DNA of 64,000 nt, from the NCBI RefSeq assembly GCF_023703325.1, contig NZ_JAMQGM010000046.1, positions 29,884 to 93,883 of the forward strand. The letters run 5' to 3'. Within the stretch, counting starts at the first letter, position 1. Each line of letters begins with the position of its first letter. The translations under genes were made by a program, and so were the position numbers. Shown here one piece after another: positions 25,550 to 33,993 of this stretch. Below the pieces are notes generated by a model that did no database searches, was not told where the DNA came from, and was given only the letters and a program-made list of their open reading frames with translations. Source of the DNA: Streptomyces meridianus. Its GTDB lineage: Bacteria; Actinomycetota; Actinomycetes; Streptomycetales; Streptomycetaceae.

Positions 25550-26509
25550 TCAGACGCCGGCCGTGACCGCCGGGCCCCCGCTGTGTCCGAGTGCGGCGGC
25601 GGCAGCGGCTCCGAGCAGCCCGGCATCAGTGCCGGTCATCGCCGGAACGACGGCCAGGTCGCGGACGAACGACAGGGTGGCGTAGTCGGCGAGCGCCCGG
25701 CGCAACGGGGTGAACAGCACGTCCCCGGCGCCTGCCACGCCCCCGCCCACCACAGCGATCTCGATCTCGACCAGCATCGCGGTGGCCGCCATCCCGGCGG
25801 CGAGCGCCCGGGCCGCGCGGGAGAAGGAGGCTGCCGCGACGCGGTCGCCGTCCCGGGCCGCACGCGCCACGGCCTGCGCCGTCGGCTCCTCGCCGTCCCG
25901 GGGGCGCCAGCCCTGTTCGAGGGCGCGCCGGGCGATGTTGGGACCACTGGCGATCCGCTCGACGCAGCCGCGACCGCCGCAGGGGCACGGATCGCCGTCC
26001 AGGTCCACACTGATGTGGCCGATGTGGCCGGCGTTGCCCGTGGGACCGGCGTACGGGCGGCCGTCCAGGACGAGTCCGCCGCCGACGCCGGTGGAAACGA
26101 CCATGCACAGCGCGTTGTCGCGCCCTCGCGCCGCGCCCTGCCAGTGTTCGGCGGCGGTCATGGCGACACCGTCGCCGACGAGTACCACGGGCCGCCCCTC
26201 CACCGCCTCCCGCACGTGCCGCACGAGCGGATAGTCGCGCCAGCCGGGGATGTTGACCGGACTCACGGTGCCGGTGGAGGCGTCGACGGGGCCCGCGCTG
26301 CCGATGCCCACCGCCGAGACCCGAGCCCACCGGGGGTCCTCCGCGAGTTCACCGAGCACCGCCCGCACCGCGTCCATGACGACGGAGCCGTGGCGGTCCG
26401 CCGGCGTCGGCCGCTGAGCGCGCACCAGTAGCCGTCCGATGCCGTCGACCAGTGCTCCGGCGATCTTGGTACCACCGATGTCGAGGGCGGCGAGGAGGTG
26501 GGTGTTCAT
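25550..26509 (-). CDS. ROK-family sugar kinase
   Basis: A 319-aa ROK protein without a DNA-binding domain. It has the ATP phosphate loop LDIGGTKIAGAL at the N-terminus, the catalytic aspartate region VVLVGDGVAMTAAEHW, VVSTGVGGG, and the zinc motif PCPCGGRGCVERIASG. It therefore should phosphorylate a hexose or amino-sugar (glucokinase, NagK or NanK type); in the active-site motif the usual GNDA/GNDV is GDGV, an unusual Asn-to-Asp change. ATG 26509 has AGGAGAC upstream. It is divergent from the LacI regulator with a shared operator at 26596-26607. Confidence 0.85.
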   Translation of the reverse strand: MNTHLLAALDIGGTKIAGALVDGIGRLLVRAQRPTPADRHGSVVMDAVRAVLGELAEDPRWARVSAVGIGSAGPVDASTGTVSPVNIPGWRDYPLVRHVREAVEGRPVVLVGDGVAMTAAEHWQGAARGRDNALCMVVSTGVGGGLVLDGRPYAGPTGNAGHIGHISVDLDGDPCPCGGRGCVERIASGPNIARRALEQGWRPRDGEEPTAQAVARAARDGDRVAAASFSRAARALAAGMAATAMLVEIEIAVVGGGVAGAGDVLFTPLRRALADYATLSFVRDLAVVPAMTGTDAGLLGAAAAAALGHSGGPAVTAGV

Positions 26510-26595
26510 GCTCGGGTCTCCTGGAGGGAGCCATCCGCCGAAACGCGGTCGAACGGCTCCGGACGAACTGCGGGACGGTTCAGTCTCTCAGAATT

Positions 26596-26607
26596 GACAA
26601 CGTTGTC
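26596..26607. promoter_or_regulatory. LacI-family operator
   Basis: Perfect 12-bp palindrome GACAACGTTGTC with the central AACGTT typical of LacI-family operators. It lies in the intergenic region between the divergent ROK kinase and LacI regulator and could control both. Confidence 0.75.
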
Positions 26608-26665
26608 CAGGGCCTATGCTCGGTTCTTCCGTCGCCCGCTCGCCCCGCGTGAACAGGATGTGCCC

Positions 26666-27700
26666 GTGGCCGAAGCCCCCTCTCGTCCGGAGTCCCGCTA
26701 CGGGACCCGCCCGACCATGAAGGACGTCGCCGCCCGCGCACAGGTCGGGCTGAAGACGGTCTCGCGGGTGGTGAACGGCGAACCCGGCGTCACAGCCGAC
26801 ACGGTGCAACGGGTCCAGGAGGCGATCGCTGCCCTCGGCTTCCGTCGCAACGACAGCGCGCGGCTCCTCCGCAAGGGCCGCACCGCGAGCATCGGACTCG
26901 TCCTGGAGGACCTGGCGGACCCGTTCTACGGTCCGATGAGCAGGGCCGTGGAGGAGACCGCCCGGGCCCACGGGACTCTGCTGATCCACGGCTCCAGTGC
27001 CGCACTCCCCGAGCGGGAGCGGGAGTTGGTGCTCGCGCTGTGCGCCCGCCGCGTGGACGGGCTGATCGTCGTGCCCGCCGGCGACGACCACCGCTATCTG
27101 GAACCGGAGATGGCGGCCGGCCTCGCCACGGTGTTCGTGGACCGCCCGCCCGGTCGGATCGACGCCGACGCCGTGCTCACGGCCAACTTCGCCGGGGCGC
27201 GGGCGGGCGTCGCCCACCTGATCGCCCACGGTCACCGCCGCATCGCCTTCGTCGGGGACCGCCCGGGCATCCACACCGCCGCGGAACGGCTGCGCGGCTA
27301 CCACGCCGCCATGGCCGAAGCCGGGCTCGCCGTGGACGCATCGTGGGTGGCACTCGGCCCGACCGGGCCCGACCGGGTCGGACCCGCGGTGCGGGCGCTG
27401 CTCGAGGGGCCCGACCCGGTCACGGCGCTGTTCACCGCGAACAACCGGATCACGGTGACCGCGGTCCGTGTGCTCGCGGGCCGCGGCCTGCCGGTCGCGC
27501 TGGTCGGGTTCGACGACTTCGAACTGGCCGACGTGGTGTCCCCGGCGGTCACCGTGGTCGCGCAGGACGCCGCCGAACTGGGGCGCGCGGCGGCCCGGTT
27601 GCTGTTCGGAAGGCTGGAGGGGACCGCGCGGGCCCCGGAACGGCTGGAGCTCCCCACCCGGCTGATCGTCCGCGGATCGGGCGAGACGCCTCCGAGCTGA
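26666..27700 (+). CDS. LacI-family transcriptional regulator
   Basis: A 344-aa repressor. The N-terminal HTH and hinge read TMKDVAARAQVGLKTVSRVV and end in the minor-groove hinge NDSARLLRKG. The effector domain is periplasmic-binding-protein-like (IGLVLEDLADPFYGPM, VALVGFDDFELAD). It should repress itself and the divergent ROK kinase through the palindrome 59 bases upstream, and respond to that kinase's sugar (inference). Start choice: GTG at 26666 has AGGA 7 bases upstream; the GTG two codons earlier lies too close to it. Confidence 0.88.
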   Translation: MAEAPSRPESRYGTRPTMKDVAARAQVGLKTVSRVVNGEPGVTADTVQRVQEAIAALGFRRNDSARLLRKGRTASIGLVLEDLADPFYGPMSRAVEETARAHGTLLIHGSSAALPERERELVLALCARRVDGLIVVPAGDDHRYLEPEMAAGLATVFVDRPPGRIDADAVLTANFAGARAGVAHLIAHGHRRIAFVGDRPGIHTAAERLRGYHAAMAEAGLAVDASWVALGPTGPDRVGPAVRALLEGPDPVTALFTANNRITVTAVRVLAGRGLPVALVGFDDFELADVVSPAVTVVAQDAAELGRAAARLLFGRLEGTARAPERLELPTRLIVRGSGETPPS

Positions 27701-27738
27701 CCACCGGTACCGCGCCCCGAGGACCTCCGGGCCGCGGG

Positions 27739-29019
27739 TCAGGCCGCCCTGCTCCGGCCCGCGAGGTCGTCGAGGTCCGCCCGGGTCAGCCCGGCCAACC
27801 GGGCGACCTCGGAGACGTCGACGGCGCCGCAGTCGATGCCGCGCAGCAGATAGCCGCTCAGTGCCTTCGCGGTGGCGGGCTCGTCCATGACAGCGCCTCC
27901 CACGCGCCCCAGGTACGCGGCCAGACGCGTCGCTGCCTGTTCGAGTCCTTCCCGGTAGAAGGCGTAGACGGCTGCGTAGCGGGTCGGCAGATGAGCCGGA
28001 TGCATGTCCCATCCCTGGTAGTAGGCCCGCGCCAGGGAGCGCCTGACCAGCCCGTAGTGCAGGCGCCAGGCGTCGTGCACCCGGGCGCGGGGCCCGACGG
28101 GCAGCACGTTCGTCGAACCGTCGGAGAGCCGGACCCCGGTGCCGGCCGCGGCGACCTGCATGACTGCTTTGGCGTGGTCGGCCGCAGGATGGTCGAGCGA
28201 CTGGTGCGCGGCGCTGATGCCGCAGGAGGCGCTGTAGTCGAACGTGCCGTAGTGCAGGCCGGTGGCGCGGCCCTCGGCGGCGTCGATCATCCGGGCGACG
28301 GTGGCCCGGCCGTCCGGGCCGAGGATCGCCTGGGTGGTCTCGATCTGGATCTCGAAACCGATCCGGCCCGGCACAAGGGCGTGGGCCTTCTCGAACTCCT
28401 CGGCGAGCCGCACCATGGCGGACACCTGCTCGGGGTACGTCACCTTGGGCAGTGTGAGGACGAGTCCGCGCGGCAGTCCCCCGGAGTCCATGAGTGCGGT
28501 GAGGAAGACGTCCAGCGTGCGGATGCCGCGGTCGCGCACGGCGGCTTCCATGCACTTCATGCGGATCCCGACCCAGGGCGGTGCGGCGCCCTCGGCGACG
28601 GCGTCGGCGACGAGGCGGGCGGCTCGACCCGCGGCCGCGTCCTCCTCGTCGTCGGGGCGCAGGCCGTAGCCGTCCTCGAAGTCGATCCGCAGGTCCTCGA
28701 CCGGTTCGTGCTCCAGCTTGGCCCGGACCCGCTGGTGCACCTGCTCGGCCAGTTCGCCGTCGAGACCGAGGACCTGCCCGAGGGAGGCGGCGCCGGGAGC
28801 GTGCTCGTCCAGGGCGGCCAGCGCCCGGTCGCCCCAGATGCGGGCGGTGTCGCCGGCGAAGGCGTCGGCGGGGACGTACACCGTGTGCACAGGCTGACGG
28901 GTGCCGGGTTCGCCCGGGTAACGGCGGGCGAGGTCCGCGTCCACACCGGCCAGGGAAGCCCCGATGTCCGCGCGCAGTGCGTCGCCCAGGCTCGTCGCGA
29001 CCGTGCCGCCCTCGTCCAT
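27739..29019 (-). CDS. DUF6986 family protein, HpcH/HpaI aldolase-like
   Basis: A 426-aa protein of a conserved actinobacterial family. Features suggesting a PEP/pyruvate TIM-barrel lyase fold include DLRIDFEDGYGLR (a metal-binding ED), FEIQIETTQAI (catalytic Glu region), LHYGTFDYSAS and RLHYGLVRRSL. Related superfamily members cleave C-C bonds of 3-hydroxyacids or citryl/malyl esters. No substrate can be given. ATG 29019 has GGGAGGA upstream. A good promoter (TTGACC, 16 bases, TATAGC) is upstream. It is convergent with the LacI gene, 38 bases apart. Confidence 0.7.
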   Translation of the reverse strand: MDEGGTVATSLGDALRADIGASLAGVDADLARRYPGEPGTRQPVHTVYVPADAFAGDTARIWGDRALAALDEHAPGAASLGQVLGLDGELAEQVHQRVRAKLEHEPVEDLRIDFEDGYGLRPDDEEDAAAGRAARLVADAVAEGAAPPWVGIRMKCMEAAVRDRGIRTLDVFLTALMDSGGLPRGLVLTLPKVTYPEQVSAMVRLAEEFEKAHALVPGRIGFEIQIETTQAILGPDGRATVARMIDAAEGRATGLHYGTFDYSASCGISAAHQSLDHPAADHAKAVMQVAAAGTGVRLSDGSTNVLPVGPRARVHDAWRLHYGLVRRSLARAYYQGWDMHPAHLPTRYAAVYAFYREGLEQAATRLAAYLGRVGGAVMDEPATAKALSGYLLRGIDCGAVDVSEVARLAGLTRADLDDLAGRSRAA

Positions 29020-29077
29020 CCGATGTCCTCCCTCTGCGCCTGCCCGTCCGGCAGATCACCGACCCATGCACCGGGAA

Positions 29078-29105
29078 GCTATAGGCGCCCGTTTACGCTG
29101 GTCAA
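29078..29105 (-). promoter_or_regulatory. Promoter of the DUF6986 gene
   Basis: Minus strand: -35 TTGACC (29100-29105), 16-base spacer, -10 TATAGC (29078-29083), about 58 bases before the ATG. One of the closest matches in the window to a vegetative (HrdB-type) promoter. Confidence 0.55.
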
Positions 29106-29130
29106 CACCGCAAGCCGGCCGGAAACGCGA

Positions 29131-29163
29131 CGTGCCCCGGACGCATGGAACGTCCAGGGCACG
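29131..29163 (-). terminator. Intrinsic terminator after etfA
   Basis: 13-bp stem (29131-29143 with 29151-29163) with one mismatch and a 7-base loop, 13 bases downstream of the etfA stop. Confidence 0.65.
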
Positions 29164-29175
29164 CTGCGAAGCGGC

Positions 29176-30138
29176 TCAGCCCTTGCGCGACTTGACCTCC
29201 TCGGTGAGCTGCGGGACGACCTCGAAGAGGTCGCCGACCACGCCGTAGTCCACGAGGTCGAAGATCGGGGCCTCGGCGTCCTTGTTGATCGCGACGATCG
29301 TCTTCGACGTCTGCATGCCGGCCCGGTGCTGGATCGCACCGGAGATGCCGGAGGCGATGTACAGCTGCGGCGAGACCGACTTGCCGGTCTGGCCGACCTG
29401 GTTGGAGTGCGGGTACCAGCCGGCGTCGACCGCGGCGCGGGAGGCGCCGACGGCGGCGCCGAGCGAGTCGGCCAGTTCCTCGATCACGTGGAAGTTCTCG
29501 GCGCCGTTGACGCCGCGGCCGCCGGAGACCACGATCGCGGCCTCGGTCAGCTCGGGGCGGCCGGTCGACTCGCGCGGCGTGCGGGAGACGACCTTGGTGC
29601 CGGTCGACTTCTCGCCGAAGGAGACGGACAGCTGCTCGACGGTGCCGGCGGCCGGAGCGGCCTCGGGCGCGGCCGAGTTGGGCTTCACGGTGATGACCGG
29701 GGTGCCCTTGCTGACGCGGGACTTGGTGGTGAACGCGGCGGCGAAGACCGACTGCGTGGCCACCGGGCCCTCGTCGCCGGACTCCAGGTCCACCGCGTCG
29801 GTGATGATGCCGGAGCCGATGCGCACCGCGAGACGGGCGGCGATCTCCTTGCCCTCGGCGGAGGACGGCACGAGCACCGCGGCCGGGCTCACGGCCTGGT
29901 ACGCGGCCTCGAGAGCGTCCACCTTCGGGACGACGAGGTAGTCGGCGAACTCGGATGCGTCAGCCGTCAGGACCTTGACCGCGCCGTGCTCGGCGAGAAC
30001 CGCGGCGGCGCTGTCGGCACCCGGGCCGAGGTGCACCGCGACGGGCTCGCCGACGCGGCGGGCGAGGGTCAGCAGTTCGAGGGTCGGCTTGCGGACGGCG
30101 CCGTCCACGTGGTCGACGTAGACGAGAACTTCAGCCAT
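29176..30138 (-). CDS. etfA: Electron transfer flavoprotein, alpha subunit
   Basis: A 320-aa EtfA/FixB. The N-terminal domain starts MAEVLVYVDHVDG; the C-terminal FAD domain shows VVSGGRGV, the SRAAVDAGW segment, QVGQTGKSVSP and ASGISGAIQH, all canonical. With EtfB it forms the FAD/AMP heterodimer that carries electrons from acyl-CoA and other dehydrogenases to ETF-quinone oxidoreductase. It lies 52 bases downstream of etfB in the same operon. Its ATG has AGGAG 9 bases upstream. Confidence 0.95.
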   Translation of the reverse strand: MAEVLVYVDHVDGAVRKPTLELLTLARRVGEPVAVHLGPGADSAAAVLAEHGAVKVLTADASEFADYLVVPKVDALEAAYQAVSPAAVLVPSSAEGKEIAARLAVRIGSGIITDAVDLESGDEGPVATQSVFAAAFTTKSRVSKGTPVITVKPNSAAPEAAPAAGTVEQLSVSFGEKSTGTKVVSRTPRESTGRPELTEAAIVVSGGRGVNGAENFHVIEELADSLGAAVGASRAAVDAGWYPHSNQVGQTGKSVSPQLYIASGISGAIQHRAGMQTSKTIVAINKDAEAPIFDLVDYGVVGDLFEVVPQLTEEVKSRKG

Positions 30139-30190
30139 GGGAATGCTCTCCTGCGAGTGCGAAGAATCTGGGGGCGGTCGGTGCGTGGGC

Positions 30191-30976
30191 TCAGACGAAC
30201 TTCTGGCCCGCAAGGAACTCGGCCAGCTGCTTGCCGCCCTCGCCCTCGTCCTTGACGATCGTGCCGGCGGTACGGGGCGGACGCGGCGAGGCGTCGTCGA
30301 CCTTGGTCCAGGCGCCCTCGAGGCCGACCTCGCCCGCCTCGATGCCGAGGTCGGAGAGGTCCAGGGACTCGACCGGCTTCTTCTTCGCGGCCATGATGCC
30401 CTTGAAGGACGGGTAGCGCGCCTCGCCCGACTGGTCGGTCACGGAAACGACGGCCGGCAGTGCCGCCTCCAGCTGCTCGGTGGCGGTGTCGCCGTCGCGG
30501 CGGCCGGTGACCTTGCCGTCCTCCACGGAGACCTCGGAGAGCAGGGTGACCTGCGGAACGCCGAGACGCTCGGCGAGGATCGCCGGCAGGACGCCCATCG
30601 TGCCGTCGGTGGAGGCCATGCCGCAGACGACCAGGTCGTAACCGATGTGCTCGATCGCCTTGGTGAGCACCACGGACGTCCCGAGAGCGTCGGTGCCGTG
30701 GAGATCGTCGTCCTCGACGTGGACGGCCTTGTCGGCGCCCATGGACAGCGCCTTGCGCAGGGCGTCCTTCGCGTCCTCCGGTCCGACGGTCAGGACCGTG
30801 ATCTCCGCGTCGTCGGCCTCGTCGGCGATCTGCAGCGCCTGCTCGACCGCGTACTCGTCGAGCTCCGACAGCAGGCCGTCCACCGCGTCGCGGTCGGTGG
30901 TCAGGTCCTCGGCGAAGTGCCGGTCGCCGGTGGCGTCGGGCACGTACTTCACACAGACAACGATCCTCAAGCTCAC
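30191..30976 (-). CDS. etfB: Electron transfer flavoprotein, beta subunit
   Basis: A 261-aa EtfB/FixA. Recognisable features are VVCVKYVPD at the N-terminus, LSELDEYAVEQALQ, TVGPEDAKDALRKALSMGAD and the AMP-binding CGMASTDGTMG, with the conserved LPAVVSVTD and KGIMAAKKK. It is the first gene of etfBA. GTG start with AGGAGAG upstream. The 315-base upstream region contains a TACT-4-AGTA palindrome and two large hairpins. Confidence 0.95.
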   Translation of the reverse strand: MSLRIVVCVKYVPDATGDRHFAEDLTTDRDAVDGLLSELDEYAVEQALQIADEADDAEITVLTVGPEDAKDALRKALSMGADKAVHVEDDDLHGTDALGTSVVLTKAIEHIGYDLVVCGMASTDGTMGVLPAILAERLGVPQVTLLSEVSVEDGKVTGRRDGDTATEQLEAALPAVVSVTDQSGEARYPSFKGIMAAKKKPVESLDLSDLGIEAGEVGLEGAWTKVDDASPRPPRTAGTIVKDEGEGGKQLAEFLAGQKFV

Positions 30977-31077
30977 GCCGACTCTCCTACTGCATCGTCT
31001 CTAGTGGGCTGCCTCACGCAGCATAGGCGTCCGATAGGGCGGAACCCGGTCGGGGCGGCCACGCACCGTCCAAATAT

Positions 31078-31089
31078 TACTCGTCAGTA
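31078..31089. promoter_or_regulatory. Candidate TetR-type operator upstream of etfB
   Basis: TACT-CGTC-AGTA, an interrupted palindrome with 4-bp arms, about 100 bases upstream of the etfB start in an AT-rich patch. TetR regulators of fatty-acid catabolism often use TTACT/AGTAA-type sites; assignment here is inference. Confidence 0.3.
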
Positions 31090-31170
31090 CACCGAGCATG
31101 TGCCCCGTAATCAAGTACTGAAACCCTTGCCACATCATGTCGTTGTCGCAGGTCAGATGCGATATGCAGC

Positions 31171-31216
31171 AATGGCGGGAGACGGATATCACAAGAACTG
31201 TCCGTCTCCCGCCATT
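31171..31216. terminator. Perfect 16-bp hairpin
   Basis: Arms 31171-31186 and 31201-31216 are exactly complementary, with a 14-base loop. It is 12 bases from a second, larger hairpin and upstream of etfBA. It may be a second terminator for the DUF7144-like gene or insulate etfBA. Confidence 0.5.
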
Positions 31217-31227
31217 CGGGCACCCGG

Positions 31228-31286
31228 CATCCACCGGCTCACGGGCCCGCGGCGGACGTCGCCGCGGGCCCGTGAGCCGGTGGATG
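31228..31286 (-). terminator. Perfect 26-bp terminator hairpin
   Basis: Arms 31228-31253 and 31261-31286 are exactly complementary with a 7-base loop, starting 6 bases downstream of the stop of the membrane protein gene at 31292. Confidence 0.8.
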
Positions 31287-31291
31287 TGCGC

Positions 31292-31699
31292 TCAGCCCCG
31301 GCCGCCGACGCTGCACAGCGCCCAGATGACGAAGCCGTACAGGGCGATCAGCACGATCGACCACAGGGGGTAGGACGGGATGGTCAGGAAGCCCGAGAGC
31401 AACAGCAGGCCGGCCACGACCACGCCCGCGATCCGTGCCCAGAAGCGCTCCTTGAACAGGCTCACCCCGATCAGAACCGCCAGCGCGCCGAGAACCAGAT
31501 GGATCCATCCCCAGCTCTGGAGGTCGAACGCGAAGGTGTAGTTCGGAGTGGTCACGAAGATGTCGTCCTTCGCGACGGCCATCAGCCCGCTGATGACGTC
31601 GAGCGCCCCGGCGAGGATGAGCATCACCCCGGCGAACGTCACCAGTCCGGTGGCCATGGGACCGGGGTGAGCCGCGCGACGACGGGATGCTGTCGACAT
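31292..31699 (-). CDS. DUF7144-like four-helix membrane protein
   Basis: A 135-aa protein with four hydrophobic helices. The signature GVMLILAGALDVISGLMAV, a short extracytoplasmic loop FDLQSWGWIH, GALAVLIGVSLFK and FLTIPSYPLWSIVLIAL are typical of a family of small actinobacterial membrane proteins annotated DUF7144. Function unknown. ATG with GGAGG 8 bases upstream. The gene ends at a 26-bp terminator hairpin. Confidence 0.8.
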   Translation of the reverse strand: MSTASRRRAAHPGPMATGLVTFAGVMLILAGALDVISGLMAVAKDDIFVTTPNYTFAFDLQSWGWIHLVLGALAVLIGVSLFKERFWARIAGVVVAGLLLLSGFLTIPSYPLWSIVLIALYGFVIWALCSVGGRG

Positions 31700-31748
31700 G
31701 GAATCGCCTCCGTTCCGCGGGGGACGCCGGGGCCGGCGACCGCGCAGT

Positions 31749-32165
31749 TCAGTGCAGGAGCTTCTCCTTGGCCTGCTGGAATTCCTGATCCGTCAGTTCC
31801 CCGCGGGACTTGAGTTCCGAGAGCCTGGCCAGATCGTCCACCCCTCCCCCCGGCGTACCCGAGCCGACCGTCTCGCGGATGTGGGCGTCGAACGCCTCCT
31901 GCTGCTGCCGCGCGTGCCGGAGCTCGCGCTTGCCCATGTCCCGGCCCCGGGCGATGACGTACACCAGGACGCCCAGGAAGGGCACCACGAGGACGAACAG
32001 CAGCCATGCGGCCTTCGCCCATCCGCTCAGGTCGTGGTCGCGGAACACGTCGGCGATCACCCGGAACAGCAGCACCACCCACAACACCCAGAGGAAGATC
32101 CACATGACCGTCCAGAACGCGCCGAGCACCGGGTAGTCGTAAGCCAAGAACTGGTCCGTCGCCAT
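31749..32165 (-). CDS. PLDc_N/SHOCT-domain membrane protein
   Basis: A 138-aa protein. Two transmembrane helices (about residues 12-38 and 48-70) form a phospholipase-D-nuclease N-terminal type segment (GWAKAAWLLFVLVVPFLGVL, VYVIARG). A charged helix and a C-terminal SHOCT motif (LARLSELKSRGELTDQEF) follow. It has no catalytic HKD motif and is probably structural or regulatory. Two adjacent ATGs are possible; the second has better spacing from AGGAGG. It sits 49 bases upstream of the DUF7144-like gene on the same strand. Confidence 0.8.
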   Translation of the reverse strand: MATDQFLAYDYPVLGAFWTVMWIFLWVLWVVLLFRVIADVFRDHDLSGWAKAAWLLFVLVVPFLGVLVYVIARGRDMGKRELRHARQQQEAFDAHIRETVGSGTPGGGVDDLARLSELKSRGELTDQEFQQAKEKLLH

Positions 32166-32233
32166 CATCGGCCTCCTGCGTCTGCGAAGTCCTTACCGGA
32201 CACCAGAGTCCGGCAGCCCCTCGCCGCGGCGCC

Positions 32234-33592
32234 TCACCCGGCACGGGTGAACCGGGTGCCTCCGGCGCCCCGGGTACCCCGCAGCGTCCGGGGCATCAGC
32301 TCGGTCGTCACGAAGGCGACGACGACGGCGAGCACGATGACGGGAAGCGCCTCCCGGTCCTCGACGATCAGCGTGACCAGCACGACGCTGCTCAGCGGCA
32401 GCTTCAGCATCGTGGCCGACGCCGCCGCCATGCCCACGGCCATGCCGGTGACCGTGCCCAGGCCCGGCAGCGGGGCGCACAGGACACCGGCGGCCGCCCC
32501 GAGGAAGAGCGACGGAAAGACCGGCCCGCCCCGCAGCGCGCCCAGGCACACCGCGTAGCCGGCGGTCTTGAACGCCAGCACGGCCACCAGGGCACCTGCG
32601 CTCCAGGCCTGCGGATTCCCGGCCAGTTCCGTGAGGGCGCCCTGCCCCGACAGTGCGGCCTCCGCGGGGGAACGGCCGGTGCTCAGGGCGTAGAGCGCCG
32701 GGAAGCAGCCTGCCGTGACGGCGCAGAGAACCGTACGGGAGAAGGGCCGGCCGGCGACGAAGGCCGCCGTCCGGCGGCCGACGACCGGCGCCCAGTGCAG
32801 GACCGCGCCGATCGCGGCCGCCATCAGCACGGACCAGAGCACGTCCCCTGCTTCGAGCGGGGGTGTATGCGGCAGGTCCAGGCTGAGGCTTCCGGCCTTC
32901 AGACCGGTCCACCGGCCGAATCCGGTGAACACCAGCGCCCCGATGCCGCTGGACAGCAGGGCCGGAAGCAGCACGGCGAACAGTTGCGGTCCGCCCACAC
33001 CCGCCACCTCGATCAGAAGAATCGCGCCGATGACCGGATTGCCGAAGAGCGCTGAGATCGCCGCGGCCGAACCCGCGGCTCCCAGCAGAGCCGAACTCTG
33101 CTCGGTCACACGGACGCGGACCAGCATCGCCAGGAGGACGGCGAGTCCACCGCCGAGCGCGATGAGCGGGGCCTCCGGACCGAGCACCGCTCCCAGCGGG
33201 AGGCTGCCCAGCGCGGCGAGCACCACCCCGGGCAGTGCCGCCGCGGAGGCACCTCCGGCATGCAGCCCCCCGGCCGGAACGTGGCCGCCCTTGCCCGGCA
33301 GCCGGCTCACGACGGCGCCGACGATCACACCGGAGAGCAGGGCCGCCGGCAATGACCACCACCAGGGCGGCGAGGACAGGCCCAGTTCCTGCGGCAGCCC
33401 CTGCCAGACGCCCTTCTCCAGTTCCTGGAGAAGGACCAGGAACCAGAAGGCGATCAGGGAGACGGGAATGCCGATCAGCGCGGAGAAGGCCAGGCCGCGC
33501 AGATAGGCCCGGTTGCGCAGCATCTCCCGCAGGCGGTCCGCCTCCTGCGGGCCGTTCCCGCCGCCCGAAGGGGCAGCTGTCGGCTGGGTCAT
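32234..33592 (-). CDS. ClC-family chloride channel/transporter
   Basis: A 452-aa polytopic protein with about ten hydrophobic segments. ClC signatures are present in variant form: GKGGHVPAGGL in place of the first GSGIP-type loop, LGPEAPLIALG in place of GREGP with the gating glutamate kept, and GGPVFPSLFLGAA for the third GxFxP motif (GPVFPS). It therefore belongs to the voltage-gated chloride channel superfamily, as a Cl-/H+ exchanger or a channel of a divergent bacterial branch. ATG 33592 has GGAGG 9 bases upstream. Confidence 0.85.
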   Translation of the reverse strand: MTQPTAAPSGGGNGPQEADRLREMLRNRAYLRGLAFSALIGIPVSLIAFWFLVLLQELEKGVWQGLPQELGLSSPPWWWSLPAALLSGVIVGAVVSRLPGKGGHVPAGGLHAGGASAAALPGVVLAALGSLPLGAVLGPEAPLIALGGGLAVLLAMLVRVRVTEQSSALLGAAGSAAAISALFGNPVIGAILLIEVAGVGGPQLFAVLLPALLSSGIGALVFTGFGRWTGLKAGSLSLDLPHTPPLEAGDVLWSVLMAAAIGAVLHWAPVVGRRTAAFVAGRPFSRTVLCAVTAGCFPALYALSTGRSPAEAALSGQGALTELAGNPQAWSAGALVAVLAFKTAGYAVCLGALRGGPVFPSLFLGAAAGVLCAPLPGLGTVTGMAVGMAAASATMLKLPLSSVVLVTLIVEDREALPVIVLAVVVAFVTTELMPRTLRGTRGAGGTRFTRAG

Positions 33593-33795
33593 GAACGGGC
33601 CTCCGCATGGACGTCCGGCCTGCGCCTTACCGGCCGGCCTGCCGGGGAAGCCGTCGGTCGGCGATCTGGCTGTGATACCACCGCGCGGCAGCAGGATGCG
33701 GACGACACCCGTGCCCGGGCAGGCGCCACCGGCCCGCCGGGCCGGTGTCACCCGTCCGGTCCAGCCCGCCCGGGGTGCCAGCGTTCCGGAACGGC

Positions 33796-33993
33796 TCAGC
33801 CGTGAAGCCGGCGCAGCTCGAGAAGCTGGAGGCCCAGGTCCTGGAACCGGTTCAGCAGCCCGTACAGGTGGGCCTCGTCGGTGACGGACCCCGTCAGCAC
33901 CGTCTCCTCCCCGGCCGGGACCGGTTCCAGCTCCGGGAAGGACTCGGCCACGGCCGGGGAGAGCCGGCCGGTGACGCGGAACTCATAGCGCAT
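33796..33993 (-). CDS. Small conserved hypothetical protein
   Basis: A 65-aa protein beginning MRYEFRVTGRLSPAVAESFP. Its pattern (strand, helix, strand with EETVLTGSVTDEAHLY, helix GLLNRFQDLGLQLLELRR) suggests a compact alpha/beta (ferredoxin-like) domain. It lies 165 bases downstream of the MalT-like LuxR regulator on the same strand, which may be a co-transcribed pair. ATG preceded by GGAAGAAG. Function unknown. Confidence 0.65.
   Translation of the reverse strand: MRYEFRVTGRLSPAVAESFPELEPVPAGEETVLTGSVTDEAHLYGLLNRFQDLGLQLLELRRLHG

Larger units (their letters stand above)
30977..31291. other. Intergenic region upstream of etfBA
   Basis: No gene is supported. The part next to etfB (31060-31140) is AT-richer and holds the palindrome TACTCGTCAGTA (31078-31089). 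The distal part (31171-31286) is almost entirely two consecutive perfect hairpins, listed separately. Confidence 0.7.

Noticed and set aside
31137..31373. Small plus-strand ORF spanning the twin hairpins
   Set aside because: It runs through two perfect inverted repeats and into the opposite gene, and the product has no family resemblance.
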